The position numbers and the translations under genes were made by a program. Positions 12,101 to 25,566 of a DNA stretch of 64,000 nucleotides are shown piece by piece. The notes under the pieces are model-generated. The model saw nothing but the letters and a program-made list of their open reading frames with translations, was not told where the DNA came from and did not search any database. Origin of the DNA: Sipunculus nudus (taxonomy: Eukaryota > Annelida > Sipuncula > Golfingiida > Sipunculidae); contig CM049314.1 in NCBI GenBank assembly GCA_026874595.1, forward strand, positions 13,322,729-13,386,728. Reading direction: 5' to 3'. Each line of letters begins with the position of its first letter. Positions within the stretch are counted from its first letter, which is position 1.

Positions 12101-14079
12101 GTCTCTGGCCTGCAGGAGCGTTGATAAGCTCTTATTTTTAGATCAAGATGGAAAATATATTCTCTCCATTGCGGGTTCTTGTATTTAGCCCGTTCCTATT
12201 ACTGCTGTAATATTGCTCAAGTTTTAAGAGTGGGAACAGAAAACAGGATTATTTGAATCGAGGATATAATCCAAATGAGTGAATTTATACTTTATAATCA
12301 TTCTTGTGTATGTATTATTAATAAATAAGTAATACGTTTTTATCTTAAATTGTTTGCTTAGTAATGCTCCATTAAATTCATGTCATTTATGAGAAAACTA
12401 CATTTAGGAAAAGGAAGCTCCAACACAGCTTAGATTTTAAATATATAAAGAACTTTGACTCGTATTTGTGGCACTAATTAAGAATTAGGTTCTCCTATTA
12501 ATATCATGCATACAAATGTAGAATTAATTGTAATAATTCAATATTAATTCTAGCTATGCAAATGAAAATATACCGGCAGTAGAATTGCTGAGGATACATA
12601 TATATATATATATATATATATATCTATTTTTCCGTGGCAATAACCTATCTAATGCAGGCATTTGCCTGCACGTCTTAGTGGTTCTCACACGCTAATAATT
12701 CAGATTTCATTTTCCATTAAATTAGAGATTCGCCAGAAATACACCCAGTGTGGAAAAGTGTATGGCATCAATTTTATGCACCCGACCCATACCATATCTA
12801 TGAGAATGATGTGGCAGAGTGCGGTGTTAGGTCTTAGCTTCTTCAGTGCACTTGTTTGATAACGCCATCTATCCATGGCGTGATAAACTATTTATATAAA
12901 ATAAAATATTCTGTTTTATTCAGCCGTGTAAGCATTATGAACGAAATGAAATAAATATTCATGATCATTGGACATATATATTTATATTATATTCAGTGAA
13001 GGTTTAATAAATAAAGAACAATGAATATCATGTCATACTGAAAATCATATTAAATTACCTTGCAACCGATAAAAGATTCCACGAAAGATAATTCTTGTAA
13101 TATGAGACTATTATGAAACTAAAATGACTGAAAGTCATGAAAGCTTAAAACACTTAAATTTCCAAATATTTTCGAATGCTGCCATAACATTCGAGACACT
13201 TACAGTTTGACCAAGATCCCGGGTTAAATAGGCAGAGGCTACGTTCTTAAGTAACGTAAGGATTTAAACATTTTCTCTGTATTAGGTTTGGTGAGCCATT
13301 GGCTGATATCCTGTGTAGTGTTGATTAATATTTTCATCTGACATCGTTGATTATTTTTTATACATGAGACTCTAAAACAGCATTCGGAGGTTCTGCATCT
13401 GTGGCAATATTGTGCCGCAACGGACAACGGTATCATCCCAGCCTTGCTGACTGCAAATAGAGATTTCTCGAAAGCAATGCTGTGTTAGCGTACTCTTTTT
13501 CCGAGGATTGGCCCTAGGCCTAAAAAGCATATGTATTTAAGAGAATTTCTCTATGGTTACCAGATAACAGCAAATTAGACTTAAAAAGGGCCAGGAAATG
13601 TGTAATTCCCAGTAACTAAATCAAATGCCCTTCAAACTCAGGATTGTAAATTGCATCTCGTAGCGCCGTATAATATATCCTATCCACTCCGGCTGAGACT
13701 GTTGGTACCTACTTGGTTTAGACGGGCCCAAACTAAAAAATATGGTCCAGCGGGGTCACCCCTTGACATGAGAGTTTTCCGACTGTCAGAGTGGCAGGTC
13801 TGAAAATTTTGATGAGGATGCCAATGCTATCCCCATTTTTAACCACGCTTCGTGGCATACAGGTAAGACGTCAAAATAAACCTCGCTGATATTTTAAATA
13901 AACCCGACCGCAAACAAGATTGTCTCATAGAGGTAATGTGCTTGACAGTAAAGTCTTTCGAAGAGCATCGATTACACCTCTTGCTGAGAGACTGGGAGAT
14001 GAATATCTGTTCTCCTGTTTATTAGTTCTTTTCAAATCTCGTCAAAGTATACCCCAGATCTGCTTCATTCGCATACACT
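9114..14079. other. Intergenic region, no gene supported
   Basis: About 5 kb of AT-rich sequence. I see a (TA)n tract at 12,597-12,622 and homopolymer runs but no convincing coding exon, tRNA or transposon ends. Open frames here (for example near 9,531, 10,469 and 12,662) are short, lack family motifs and are probably chance. A short stretch near 10,337-10,376 resembles the Ig coding segment of the receptors but is too short to call. Confidence 0.5.
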
Positions 14080-14690
14080 CAGGCATAAGGTGTTAGCAAT
14101 CCATCTCGAAAATAAGCTCCTGAGAACTCACATGGCAACAGTTTTTCTCTCTTTCTAGGAACAACATATTGATACCAACAGCCTTAATGACACTATCCTT
14201 TTGCAAAATTTAAGCTTGATTCTTCCGACATCTCATACAAGGATAACCTATTCGCTCTCTCTTCCCTCTTTTTCCGGAAAATTGACATACTGGAGAATGT
14301 TTGGTTGAGAGGGTATGAGATAAAACATACAAGAAGGTATTAGCTAGGCCAATCTTGATCTGGAAAAACCTCAGTAATTTTTCATGGTATATATCGCATA
14401 TGAACCATTTCTTTCCCTCAATGGTAAAGAACTCAACTGCGTATGTACCAGATTAATGGAATAATCAGTGGACGTGTGCTACACAAAGTATTGTTTAGGT
14501 ACATAAATATGAATGAAGTAATTTCTTCTTTGGCGTGTTATGAAAATTTACGTCCTGTTTTGACAAAAATAACTAAGCTGGGATTTTATGAAGATGTATG
14601 CTGTTTATGTGGCTTACAGCAATCTTGAACCTGATGTGTATATAAACGGATCGATTCAACTCGATCGCCGACCTTGCCGCGGCTTCTAAA
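14080..14690 (+). pseudogene. Highly decayed LRR-Ig relic, copy I
   Basis: This relic is recognisable only by alignment with the copy at 20,197. Around 14,145-14,240 the sequence follows the segment coding W-N-N-I-I and the next LRR. At 14,240-14,330 it reads L-F-A-L-S-S-L-F-F-R-K-I-D-I-L-E with L-R-G-Y-E-I-K after it, against the paralog's L-P-T-L-S-S-A-S-F-R-K-F-D. FLSLNGKELNCVC (about 14,410-14,450) is the LRRCT start, and Q-W-T-C-A follows. An Ig trace (C-L-C-G-L, then E-P-D-V-Y) lies at about 14,595-14,650. Stops and frameshifts are numerous. No signal peptide or tail could be found. Confidence 0.65.
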
Positions 14691-16429
14691 TTGATATTAT
14701 TATGGTAGTGCTAATAAAATGATTGGACAAAGTGTCGACGAAGACTGGTTTTACACTTCTGCTGAGAGGAAACGCAGCAACCCATTAAACATCTCTTTAT
14801 ATATACATTTTTTATGAATTTTGTTTTAATTAGCTTTCTCAAAACTGCTCCGTGTCCCGTAATGTTACTTTTATATCTAAAACTTCCATTTAAATTAATA
14901 TAATGGAGGTTCAAATTCATTAAACACTAGTGGATGGAGAGACAGTGAGAATATATTGCATAAATTATAGCAATACCAAAAGAAGTGATAAGGATTCGAC
15001 GATCTAAGTGTTCAGTATTTGTATCTCGTACCTCAGTTTTAATAAAATAAAAATTTATAGCAACGTGTATTTGTTACTAGTCTTTTTATTTTTTTACCAT
15101 GCAAAATTACATTATAAATAACCTGGTGACTGATGACCATTGAATAACACTGGGAATATATTTGTTTTAATACACAACACAACTACGCAGCAGAATATTA
15201 ATAATGAAGGGAAGTAGTTGGATAAAACAGTCGACAAAGTCCATACAGTGATACTAACATATGATGTGGTAGACTGAAAGAAGCATGACTTCATTTGTAA
15301 CATTTATTTAGATTATATATTCTTTCTGGTGTAGATCCGTTTACTCACTTAACTATGCGACAGTTCTTCCTCGAAGACGCTATCAAATGGATCGCCGTTG
15401 AATAACAAGAGGTAGGTTGCATTGAGGGAAGGAAACTTAATAGTATATCTGGAAAATAAGGTTGTAGACTGACTACCCATGGCTGTTTACATCGTCAGTT
15501 CTTTATATAAAAAAGGATCCCTGACGGATAACAATATTTTTTTTCAATGAGCGAAAGAAAACTTTTAATATATTTAAACAATTACAAAATACATTTTAAA
15601 ACAGTAAAAACGCCAAGAAGTGTTTGTATAGGAGACATGAAAAAAGGGACATCAATAACAGATTTTGTCTTTGCGTAGCTTACCAGATCAGAAGTAAGGT
15701 TCATACAAAACATAACGGGCGTTAGTTAATCGGAGCGCTTAACGTGTGAACAAGCATGGTTGGTGAATACATATTGGTTTAAAATTTACTCCATTGTAAA
15801 TCTCTTACGAGTCAACATGATTATTACAAAACGTGAGATTGTTAATCATTTGCATGTATAGCGGTAAATTATAAATTATACACAGAGAATTGCAAAATAA
15901 CACTCAAACAACATACCATTAATACATTTTTCTGGATAACAAACAGAAAAGACGATATTTCCCTAGTTATAGATGCTGGGTATAAGATTTGCACAGGGAC
16001 ATTTATAATATCATGTTATCAAACTTCTTTATAATAAAAACCTAAGTGTTAACCATCATCTGATTATACTAAAGATGATTAATTAGTGTTTCAAGTATGC
16101 TGGAAATATTGCAGTATAATGATCCCATTGACAAATACACTGTTTAACAATTTTGCTGTTAGACAAACAATGACTGTCAGATACTTCATTGAAGGAAATG
16201 GTTGTCTTAAGGTTCTGTGCCCTGTTTGTCAAAGATATCAAATGATTACAGGCATAACATCAAGTACGATACATAACAGACACACTTTCAATAAAAACAT
16301 CAGCACAAAAAAATAACTTATGTGTGAACATATACTACATAGAGCCAAAGCAGACACAGAATGCCACTACTGAGGCTGTATAAGTTAATGGACGGAAACT
16401 CAATGTGCATAATTGAAAATAATTGAAAA
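14691..16429. other. Intergenic region, no gene supported
   Basis: AT-rich sequence without recognisable exons. Short open frames on both strands (about 60-76 codons) show no family features. Confidence 0.5.
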
Positions 16430-17190
16430 ATGAACGTGAAAATGTTCCTCTTCATTTGTATAACAATTCCTCTTGTTCATGCAATTGTTATTTGTCCAAG
16501 GTTTTGCAACAGCACTGAAGATAGAGTGTTATGTGTACATCGAAGTCTCAGTGGGATCCCAGATAAAAGTTCTCAGACAGTCAATGTTTTCTCTAAGAAT
16601 CAAGTTGTTTAGCTGAACGACGGAGGATTAGCATTCGTCCACCTCCGGGGACTTTGTCTGTTTGACTTCTCCAACAATATAATTGTAGGCTTAGAATCGG
16701 CTCCATTTGTTCATTTACCAGAACTACGATACCTAATCCTGAATAATAACCAAATAGCTGAAATTAGTGAACTGCGCCGTGGCCTGAGAAACTTGAATGG
16801 AGAGACCTGGGAAACTATCGGCTTGTCCCTCCAGAATATATTACAGAACTGCCAATACTTAAGTACCTCACAGCCACAGGGAATACTTTGAGTTGTGCAT
16901 TTAGAGTGGATCGTTTTAAGCAGACCATGGAGAAACATATAAATATTGAATGGACCTATCTGGTATTCATTTAAATGTCACGTTGGAGAATATGATGTAG
17001 CCTGTTTTTCCAGAGGAATACCACAGCCACATGTTCGTGTAAGCAGTTATAAAGGGCATATCAACGGAACGAAAGGTTTGCTTTCATGCAAACCGAAAGG
17101 GACGCTATACTTGCGCTGCCTTCAATATGATTGGGAACATTACTGATACTATTTTTGTCTATAATGTAAGTCCACTTTTGAGGGAAGTGT
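16430..17190 (+). pseudogene. LRR-Ig receptor pseudogene, copy G (divergent subfamily)
   Basis: The first 60 codons are open: a signal peptide (MFLFICITIPLVHA), then an LRRNT-like cap C-P-R-F-C-N with a later C (V-L-C-V-H). A stop at 16,610-16,612 interrupts. LRR coding resumes in the same frame (L-R-Y-L-I-L-N-N-N-Q-I-A-E-I, about 16,725-16,765), followed by a decayed LRRCT. The Ig trace includes C-F-S-R-G-I-P-Q-P-H-V near 17,000 and, after a frameshift, R-Y-T-C-A-A-F-N-M-I-G. It belongs to the same family but is clearly more divergent than the other copies. No intact tail motif was found. Confidence 0.75.
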
Positions 17191-17298
17191 CTATGATATC
17201 CATCTGTGGACTGTAGGTCGTTCTGCTTTCTGTCTCACTTTTAATATGCAAGTGTGCTTTAATATGCCTCCAACCTGATTATAGTATGAAGGTTAAAA

Positions 17299-17583
17299 TA
17301 ATCATACGACATACTGAGGAACACGTTTATTACTATTAAAATGCCCTTCTCTAATCAATTACATGTCACTCTACAATATCGCTATACTCTGATCCATCCG
17401 CTACTGAACAGCTTAATATGACAACTTATGACGTATACTGCACTTGACTCGACTAAAACAACCTCGTTGTATGTTGCGACAAACAACTCGGTCGTAAGAC
17501 ATCACGTGTTCCTCAGATGACTACTGTTGAAATAAACATACGACATACTGAGGAACACGTTTATTACTATTAAAATGCCCTAA
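17299..17583. repeat. Direct repeat pair with internal inverted copy
   Basis: About 45 bp beginning CATACGACATACTGAGGAAC occurs at 17,303 and again at 17,536. Between them, CACGTGTTCCTCAG (about 17,503-17,516) is the reverse complement of part of the repeat. Two direct copies with one inverted copy, right next to a tyrosine-recombinase fragment, recall the termini of DIRS/Ngaro-type elements. Confidence 0.7.
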
Positions 17584-17668
17584 AATACTGAGATGGAAAA
17601 AAGGAATAAAATAATAATATGTAACAAGAACGAAACACCAAACGACGGACGAAAGCTAAAGTTGATAT

Positions 17669-17884
17669 TCAGTCATTGTCCAATATATCCTCAGTGTACT
17701 GACGTGGACTCCAGGTCTTGCATGGACATAATGCTGAAAAAAACATCTCGGAACTTTTCCATCTCCCTATCTTACTTACAATTTCGGTATTGTTACTACT
17801 CTCAACGGCAACTGTAGCACCGGTGGGTCTGAAATCCTTAGCCGTAAAGCCAGTTAGACCGGCCTGACTGATGGCATATTCCAT
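17669..17884 (-). pseudogene. Tyrosine recombinase fragment (DIRS/Crypton type)
   Basis: The 71-codon frame contains GLTGFTAKDFRPTGAT and KIGRWKSSEMFF. These are the late part of tyrosine-recombinase catalytic domains carried by DIRS-like retroelements and Cryptons. The Arg of D-F-R and the GRWKS block are visible. The segment with the catalytic Tyr (H-Y-V-H-A) is present only in another frame, after a seven-A run on the plus strand (about 17,738-17,744), which suggests a one-base indel. The N-terminal part is not found upstream. The assignment to tyrosine recombinase is fairly secure; the element class is not. Confidence 0.65.
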
Positions 17885-18314
17885 ATCTCTTGCTCCACTG
17901 TCTGCTCAAATAGCCTGATGTGGCGCTTTCAAAGAAAAAAAACATTACCAACAGATCTAAAACACTGGGTTCTAGAAATATAACATTTTAAGGCTTTGAC
18001 AGGGCACAACTTAGTGTTCTTGTGTTCAAATGGAATACGATCAAAGAAATTAAGAGACATCATATACACAGTATGTATATGATTGTTATTTCAGAATAAA
18101 AGATAGCGCCTAGATAACATTAATGATTCTGTGTGTGGTAGGAGAGCAGACAGACGGAGAAGCTTCCTTGATTATACGGTCAAACCTTTGTAAAATAGGC
18201 ATACCGGAACCTTTTGAAAACTGCCCACTATTCAGAAGCCCATCCAGAAAATATTTCAATCATTATATCTAGAATACAGTAACGTATTATAGGTTTTAGC
18301 CTTTTTCAAGTTTA

Positions 18315-18360
<46 letters not shown>

Positions 18361-20196
18361 CTAATCTAATGACTTATTGCAATAAACAACTGCTAGAGTA
18401 CTGTATGGGATGACACCAGAGCCTCGACAGTCGATTGGTAAAACGCCATAGTTGAACACCACCCGACACACTTGTTCAACGACAACTATTGTAAAACAAC
18501 AATATTTAATTTTTATCCTTAATTCATAGACCTTAACTTCCAGACCGCAGTACTGTTCTCGGAACCTGGTTTGATACCTAACGGTGACTTGCACCTTGTA
18601 TTTTGTTTTTAAGCAATAGTAAGCAGCATTACGTAACCAAGGATCGCCCCACACAACACAAAAACTTCTTAAATATGTACCGTTTTGAAGCAAACTATTT
18701 ATTCAGACAGTCTTACCTGATGTGTGCAACATGTTCCACTAAAATATGTAATAGTAAAAATGTCTGACAAAATTATTTGATTCCTCTATTTGTATAATTT
18801 ATATATATTTATATAATATACGATAACGGTGTGTGAACAAAGTTCTATTTCGTTATATTTCCTTGACCTCTTAAACTCAATTGGCCATTGAGGAATTCCC
18901 TACCATATGTCTGTCGTCGGTGGAAACAAACCTTTGACAGTTCATCAAGGGAATAAGCACGTCCTGGGGATAACACAGCGCGTGACATCGTCACTGATGA
19001 ACAATATTAGAAAATACATTATGTATATACAAACAGGCCCCTTTAATAGGTCATTCGGATACCTGGAATTCTTATAATGCAACGTATTTCATGAAAACGT
19101 AGCGTATTCCATGTTAAATAACACGTACATTTCCGTTACAACGGCTTTCACTGGTAGCGGACGTCATCATCTGCTATCCAAATTTTTGAACATATAAATA
19201 ATACGATTATGGATTTGTTTTGGCAAGAGCAGCTGTATTTTAGTTTAATCTGGGAAATTAAAGGTTTCAGCTTTTCGAAAAGGTAAGCACAGATATACCT
19301 ACAATTCAAAACACAGCTTGTAATCCAATTATTACAAACTTTACTTTGCCTAAAATTGCAAAATCCAGACACCCAAATGTCTAAATTATTTAGATGAAAA
19401 GTTATATGACTAATAAATATAGTAAATAACCTGTATTAGCCATGGAAGAAACTAATTGGATAACTAATTCATATTAAAGGAAATAATGTTTGCAGGTAAC
19501 GAATGCAATATGTCAATATAAAACCAGGAATTGGGTATGATGCGAGGCTTCACCATTCCCACTGGCTGGCAAGCATGTAAAATATACATAATGTTACTTC
19601 ATTTCCAGAATCAACATTTTATTTCAACCTTTGACACATTATATAATTAGTCAAACATGATAACTCAGACAATGTGGGAGCAACAATATTATTCTTTTTG
19701 ATATTCAAAAGTTTATAATTCCCAATTGTTCTCTTTATGTCTTTAAATATTAAATGTATTATGTGTTTAATTAAACTAAGCCTTCGGCTTTGGTAACTCG
19801 ATACGTTGCCATTTGATGGGAGATTTTCTTAAGTCTGAAAGCTTGAGACAGTTGCATCTTACTTATATTTTACTTAATACAGAGGGACATTTTATATTCC
19901 AAATATCTGCTGAGACGATCCTAGAGTTCCTTTGTTTTAATCCCATGGCATATTTATTTTCACATTTATTCAATATCCAGTAGAACATAGAAAGTTTGTT
20001 AATAACCATTCATACATTTACGTCTATTAAACTCTCAGACGAACATGATTATCCCTTCAACGTGATAATTACCGTGTCGGCTATTAAGACTAAGTGATGT
20101 AAGTGGTTTCATATAAAGTCTGTGCTACTGCTCGTGAAATATTTAGACATAGGTTTGCAGTGAACTCCTGCCCAAACGTGTTCTTAATCGGCAGAA
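17885..20196. other. Intergenic region with a duplicated flank
   Basis: This holds a (TA)n tract at 18,320-18,358. The segment 18,800-19,560 is paralogous to 21,390-22,060, the 3' flank of the copy at 20,197. The match implies that another receptor copy once ended near 18,800. A 110-codon open frame on the minus strand (18,361-18,693) is not recognised and may be chance or an element fragment. Confidence 0.5.
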
Positions 20197-21332
20197 ATGT
20201 TAAGAGCTAATTTCCTGGTGTGGCACCTAGTCCTTTTACTTTCCCAAGACACATCTGGTACTTTATGCCTGAGTGTATGCAAATGCGTCAGATCTGCGTT
20301 AATATGTAATGGAAGAAACTTGACAAAAATTCCTGAAAACATAACATACACTGTGAACGTTATTTTTCTTTCTTGGAACAACATTATTACACTTGCAGAC
20401 TTAGAAGGCTACCCGAATAGGAAATTTGATCTCGAGTGGTTTGACGTCTCTTACAATAAGCTACCAACTCTGTCATCTGCTTCTTTTCGAAAATTTGATA
20501 GATTGGAACATCTTGTGTTGAGAGGTAATAAGATCAAAGACATCAAAAAGTCATACCATGGCCAGAGGGAATGATATGGATGGATCTAAGAGAAAACCGC
20601 ATTCAGTTTCCAGGGTTTATAACGCAACTGCCCGTGATCAAGTTCCTGTCGCTTGAAGGGAATCAATTAAATTGCGTTTGTAAGTAAATGGCTTGTAAAT
20701 GTGTTCTGGATGGCTGTCAATACTGAGTGGACATGCGCATCAACAGGTGGCATTGCTAATTAAATAGTAGCGTTCGTATCGACTACCATGTAGAGTCAAA
20801 ATGGAATATTTACTCCCCATTGGGAGATGTTGAAGTTGACTCTAAACTGAAACACGCTTATGAGAACTTAACCTCTTGCTATCCACCAAGGGTAAGCTGA
20901 AGTGTTATGGAGGAAAATGCAGTTTGTGTAGGTCACGGCTTGCCTGAACCGGATGTGTTTGTTAAAAGTCCTACCCAAACAATCACTGGAATAAGAAATG
21001 TAACCATGTCGCAGCTCCAAAATGGACGGTATTATTGCAGTGCTAAGAATATGATGGGTAAAAGTGCAGATGTGGTGCTTTTATATGTTTCTGCAGATAG
21101 GATGAATAAGTTCCCTTTGACCGAATCCCTGTATCTACCTCTTGGTCTTGCTTTACTTGGCTTGCCTTTTTCCTTGCAGATATGTGTTGCCGTACGGTCG
21201 AGATTTTCTGACATCCCCGTTGAAGATGAACGAGAAGCACATCAGGATACTTCAATAAGCAACGATGAAAACAACGAACCAATATATGCAGAAAACAAAA
21301 CAACTGCTGTGAAGTGGTTTCAGTTTGTTTGA
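20197..21332 (+). pseudogene. LRR-Ig receptor pseudogene, copy F
   Basis: Of the old copies this is the best preserved. Codons 1-125 are open: signal peptide, LRRNT (C-L-S-V-C-K-C, then C-N-G-R-N-L), and LRRs (W-F-D-V-S-Y-N-K-L, L-E-H-L-V-L-R-G-N-K-I). A frameshift near 20,570 leads to the next LRR in another frame (F-L-S-L-E-G-N-Q-L-N-C-V-C). A second shift near 20,692 precedes the LRRCT end (N-T-E-W-T-C-A). In the Ig domain a TGA at about 20,898 replaces the Trp present in young copies. The rest is open to 21,332: V-C-V-G-H-G-L-P-E-P, G-R-Y-Y-C-S-A-K-N, a transmembrane helix and a longer tail with NEPIYAENKT. The segment from ATG 20,907 onward could in principle encode a short membrane protein without a signal peptide, but decay is the simpler reading. 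Confidence 0.8.
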
Positions 21333-22197
21333 TATTAATAATCATATGCGCATGACACATTTGATATGATTACATGACAGAGATTTGTGCACAGAGTTCT
21401 GTTTCGTGTATTCCCTTGACTCGATTAAACTTCATTGGCCTTTAAGGATCTCCCAACCATGTGTCTGTCGTATGTTGAAATAAGCCATGACAAGCCATTG
21501 AGGAAAAGGAAGTACCTGGTAATACTACCGTCACGTGACATCGTCACTGGTAAACTAAAATAGAGCAAAAGCTATATGTATACAGAAAAACTCCCCTTAT
21601 AGGTCAACCCGATATATGTAATTCTTGTAATGTAACATATTTTATGAAAACTATTTTTTTGCCACTCAGGCTTTCCCTGTTAATGGACGTCATGATGTAC
21701 TTGTTTTCAACATGTCAATGATATGACTATGAATGTTGTGTACGCAAAAGCAGTCTTAGTTTTTCCAAAAGTGAAACAAATAGTATACCCTTAGTTCAAA
21801 ATTCAATTAATTCAATGATAACGTACTTAACTGAGCATAATTATTGTAGGATCCAGGTACCAGAAAATCATAATTATTGAGATGAAAAGTAATAAATGGG
21901 GAAATGACTATGATTAAATAACCAGCAGTACCGATTTAAGAGACTAATTGAACAAATGACTTATAATAAAAGAAATGATGTTTGCTGGTCAATATTTAAC
22001 CAGGAACTGAATATGAAACGGAGGGTCACTGTGCCAACCGGATGGAGACGATGTTAAACCTATAGAATATATATCTCTTCCGTTTTATCGATTTCCAATT
22101 ACTGATCCACTCTTAATTTGCACTATATGGAGAAGGCTTAATTCGTTGAGACGTGCTTATAATATAAAACTATATGCAATTACTAAACAAATCAGCA

Positions 22198-22253
<56 letters not shown>

Positions 22254-22690
22254 AGTAGTTAAGGAATCCTATAAGAATTCCATAAGACCTGGGTGACACT
22301 CAAGTATGTCCTTGGCCTCCCTAGAGGCATTTTTTAAACTCATGACTCGCCCTGACAGAGTGTGTGGTCCTGTGTATCTCTACAAGGGTAGTGGAATAGG
22401 TTACATATGCGTACCTGCTGGCCAGTCATTGTTGAGAATCCTACAGGGTATCTAGAAATATATACTGTAGGACTCATTGGATTATTATTTAGGTGTCATC
22501 ATTATTAAAGTAAAGGCCTTGACCAATGTTTTAGATCATTATATGTAAGTAGCTGTTATATAGTTTTATTCAACATATTATTTATTGTTGAGGTCGAAAC
22601 TTTTTCATGTATGAGCCTAAATTTAATTTTATTCAGTAAAATTCATGACTTATGATATACGAAGTTTACACAGGGAACTCACTAACAAAA
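21333..22690. other. Intergenic region after copy F
   Basis: The flank duplicated at 18,800-19,560 lies at 21,390-22,060. A (TA)n tract runs 22,200-22,250. No gene is seen. Confidence 0.55.
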
Positions 22691-23989
22691 TATTCTAACT
22701 CATTTGTTTGAATCCTTTAATAGTCAATCCAAGATAGTGGTTCACGGATATGAATTAAGTGTATGGGTTAACTGATTGGAAATGAAACAATATTTGCTTG
22801 CTGACAGTTGCAACGAATGCTGCACGATCAGGCTGTGTAGGATGCCAAACTATAATGCTCCGATTGTATTGTATAAGTAGTAGGTAAAACCCTATAGAAA
22901 AAAATCACGTGCTATTTATCCATATTTACCAGTGGACCCTATTTTGCCCGATGAACGATCAACCTAAGAATAAGATAAGAGTATGAAGAATGTATGATGG
23001 CTGACAAACGTGTATATAATAGTTACAGTTTGTAATGTAAAGAAGTATTTTAATACACAAAAGCTAAAATGTAACTAAGCCCGCCCAAAAGTGAGTAACG
23101 CGAAATATACAGAGAAAGAAAACTTTGCTCGCTTGTAATATTTATGCTGAAAGAGGGGTTTTTACTACTTATATCCATATACCAAATACTTTCATATCCA
23201 TTCTTTAATGTAGGCATGGATGCTCTTGCCAGTAGCCTGCCTGAAATAAATATAATTCTGTTTGTATTTAGGTAGACACCCCTCGTCGTAAATAGAGATT
23301 AAAAAAGAGCTCATGTACAGGCAGATAATACAAGGTCATGGAATTATATATATATACGCAGATTAAAATGTTTTCATTGTAATAAATGTATGATTAGAGG
23401 GACCAGAATGTTTGCGTGAAACAATAACCTGTGTCATTAAATGAACAAGGAAGAGAATCACCATCCTGCTGTTAAAACCATCTTCCAACTGATTAACACA
23501 GTTTAGCTACATGTATAGTTAATAAAACAATTTTACTCCACGTCATATCAACAACCGAGCATATACGATTCAAAATATTTAGCTCATTCAACGTAAATCG
23601 ACAAAGACCATAAAAGCTTTCAGAAAAATGTATTCATTGATTCCTTTATGCGTATGTATATTTGCTTGTATATATGTGTGTGTATATACGCACTGGTTGG
23701 TGTATAATTATATAAAGTGTTGTTGCAATACTGTACTGAGACAGTAAAGAACGTTTTTACCGTAAACCTGCATGTTTTTTTTTTGACGTCACGACAAGGT
23801 CGACGGGTCATCTGGTGCAATTGAGGGGTCAGCTTATCATTTTATTCTCCGAATTGACAAGATAGACGTTGTCTCGCTTCAGTCGTTATATACATATTTG
23901 TATATGTATGTTTGTATGTATGTATAGAGTGAACGTGTGAATAGATATGTTTATGTGCATCTATATATACATAATTGTGTGTATGTAAG

Positions 23990-24020
<31 letters not shown>

Positions 24021-25524
24021 GTATACGTGTGTGTATTTATATATGTCTGTGTATATGTACGTGTATGTGTATCTATATTTTTATGTATTATGTGTATATT
24101 TTTTATATTATGTGTATGTATTGACTCATACAAGTTATCTTTATTTTTCAAACATATCACGTTCAGTGCATGTATATAAACCATGAGTCTGCAATAAATC
24201 ATCAATCTATTTGTCGTTTGCTAAAAATATATTTTACAATTGTTAAAATAAGTATTAATAAAGCAACTATTGCTAAATCAAAAAGTTCCTTGTGACGTAA
24301 ATGACTGGCTCTCTAATATGCTCATGCAATTCCCTGAATATAATACTTTCTCGAAAGGTAAAGACAATGTAACAGAATGGCCCATGGAAAAAAACTTTTC
24401 ATAACATTCCCATTTGTGTTATTTTCATTAGCTTTTTCTGCCTCGCAGCTTTTAATGTTTATTGAATAAATTTTGAATTTCTAATATTTTCTTCAGTAAT
24501 ATTGTATCATTTTCTGCATATGAGGTCAATATTTAAACCATTAGCAGCCGGTTTATTCCACTGCTATATGTATAATATTATGCTTAACGAACATAATACG
24601 CAATAGGACAATTCATATTTTCCGCGAGACAGAAATAGAACCGGCAGATTAAATGAATAATTGCTTAACAATGCTTCGACCCACAGATACATCAGATGTT
24701 AACATGATCTCATGATGACTGTAGTATATAGCCTGTACAAACAAGGAAGGGTATATTTTCATATCTCACTAGCAATTGATGCGTTGATGCGTTTTTAAAT
24801 TGTTGTTGAGGAGAACAGAGTTACTATTGAATATTCAAGTATCAGGAATACTTCTTGCATTTTAAAACTGACAGACATCCAAAGAATAAAAAACAGACTT
24901 TCTCCATTTTGTACAATACTAACTACAATGTTTAAAATAATTTATTACTTATAGTTTCATTTCATTATCAATAATATACATCTTAATAGGAGTACTAACA
25001 GACAACCGAACAAGGAGAAAACCTCTAAACCTTAGATTTGGAAAACTAAAGTAAAATAATCTTATTTTTTTTCACTTTCTCCATAAAGGATGTCAAGACT
25101 TAAAATAGTTATAGCTGTAAAAACAGCTCAGTTTGAATAATTTCAGTTGTTACTTTAGTTGTTTTTAATTAAGGTAAATTAAGAGCCCATTTAATAGCAT
25201 ATAATTAAAGTTAGTGAAGTATATTTTTGCTTAACTTCTTTGCTTTAATACCCTCATTTGTTTTCATAATTTGATAATTTTGATTACTATTATTTTTTAA
25301 TGTGATAACCTTGGTGCATGAGGAAGAAGACCTAAAGTTAATTGAAAATCATCAAATAACCACATCTATCTCAGCTAAAAATTGTCAAACAAACATGTTT
25401 CTGTTGATATCTGTATCTGGATCATACATTGTTTAAATGATATACCAGAATAAATCTGCAGGGAGCACATTATGTAATGCCCACCCGCTTAAGATGAGAA
25501 TATGTCCAAGCAGCAGTTAATCTA

Positions 25525-25566
<42 letters not shown>

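Noticed and set aside
18361-18693. 110-codon minus-strand open frame
   Set aside because: No recognisable domain, odd composition and no splice context; not strong enough to call a gene.
20690-20906. Intron between GTAAGT at 20,691 and the Ig part of copy F
   Set aside because: The skipped region still codes LRRCT in another frame, so the GTAAGT is chance and the gene is frameshifted.
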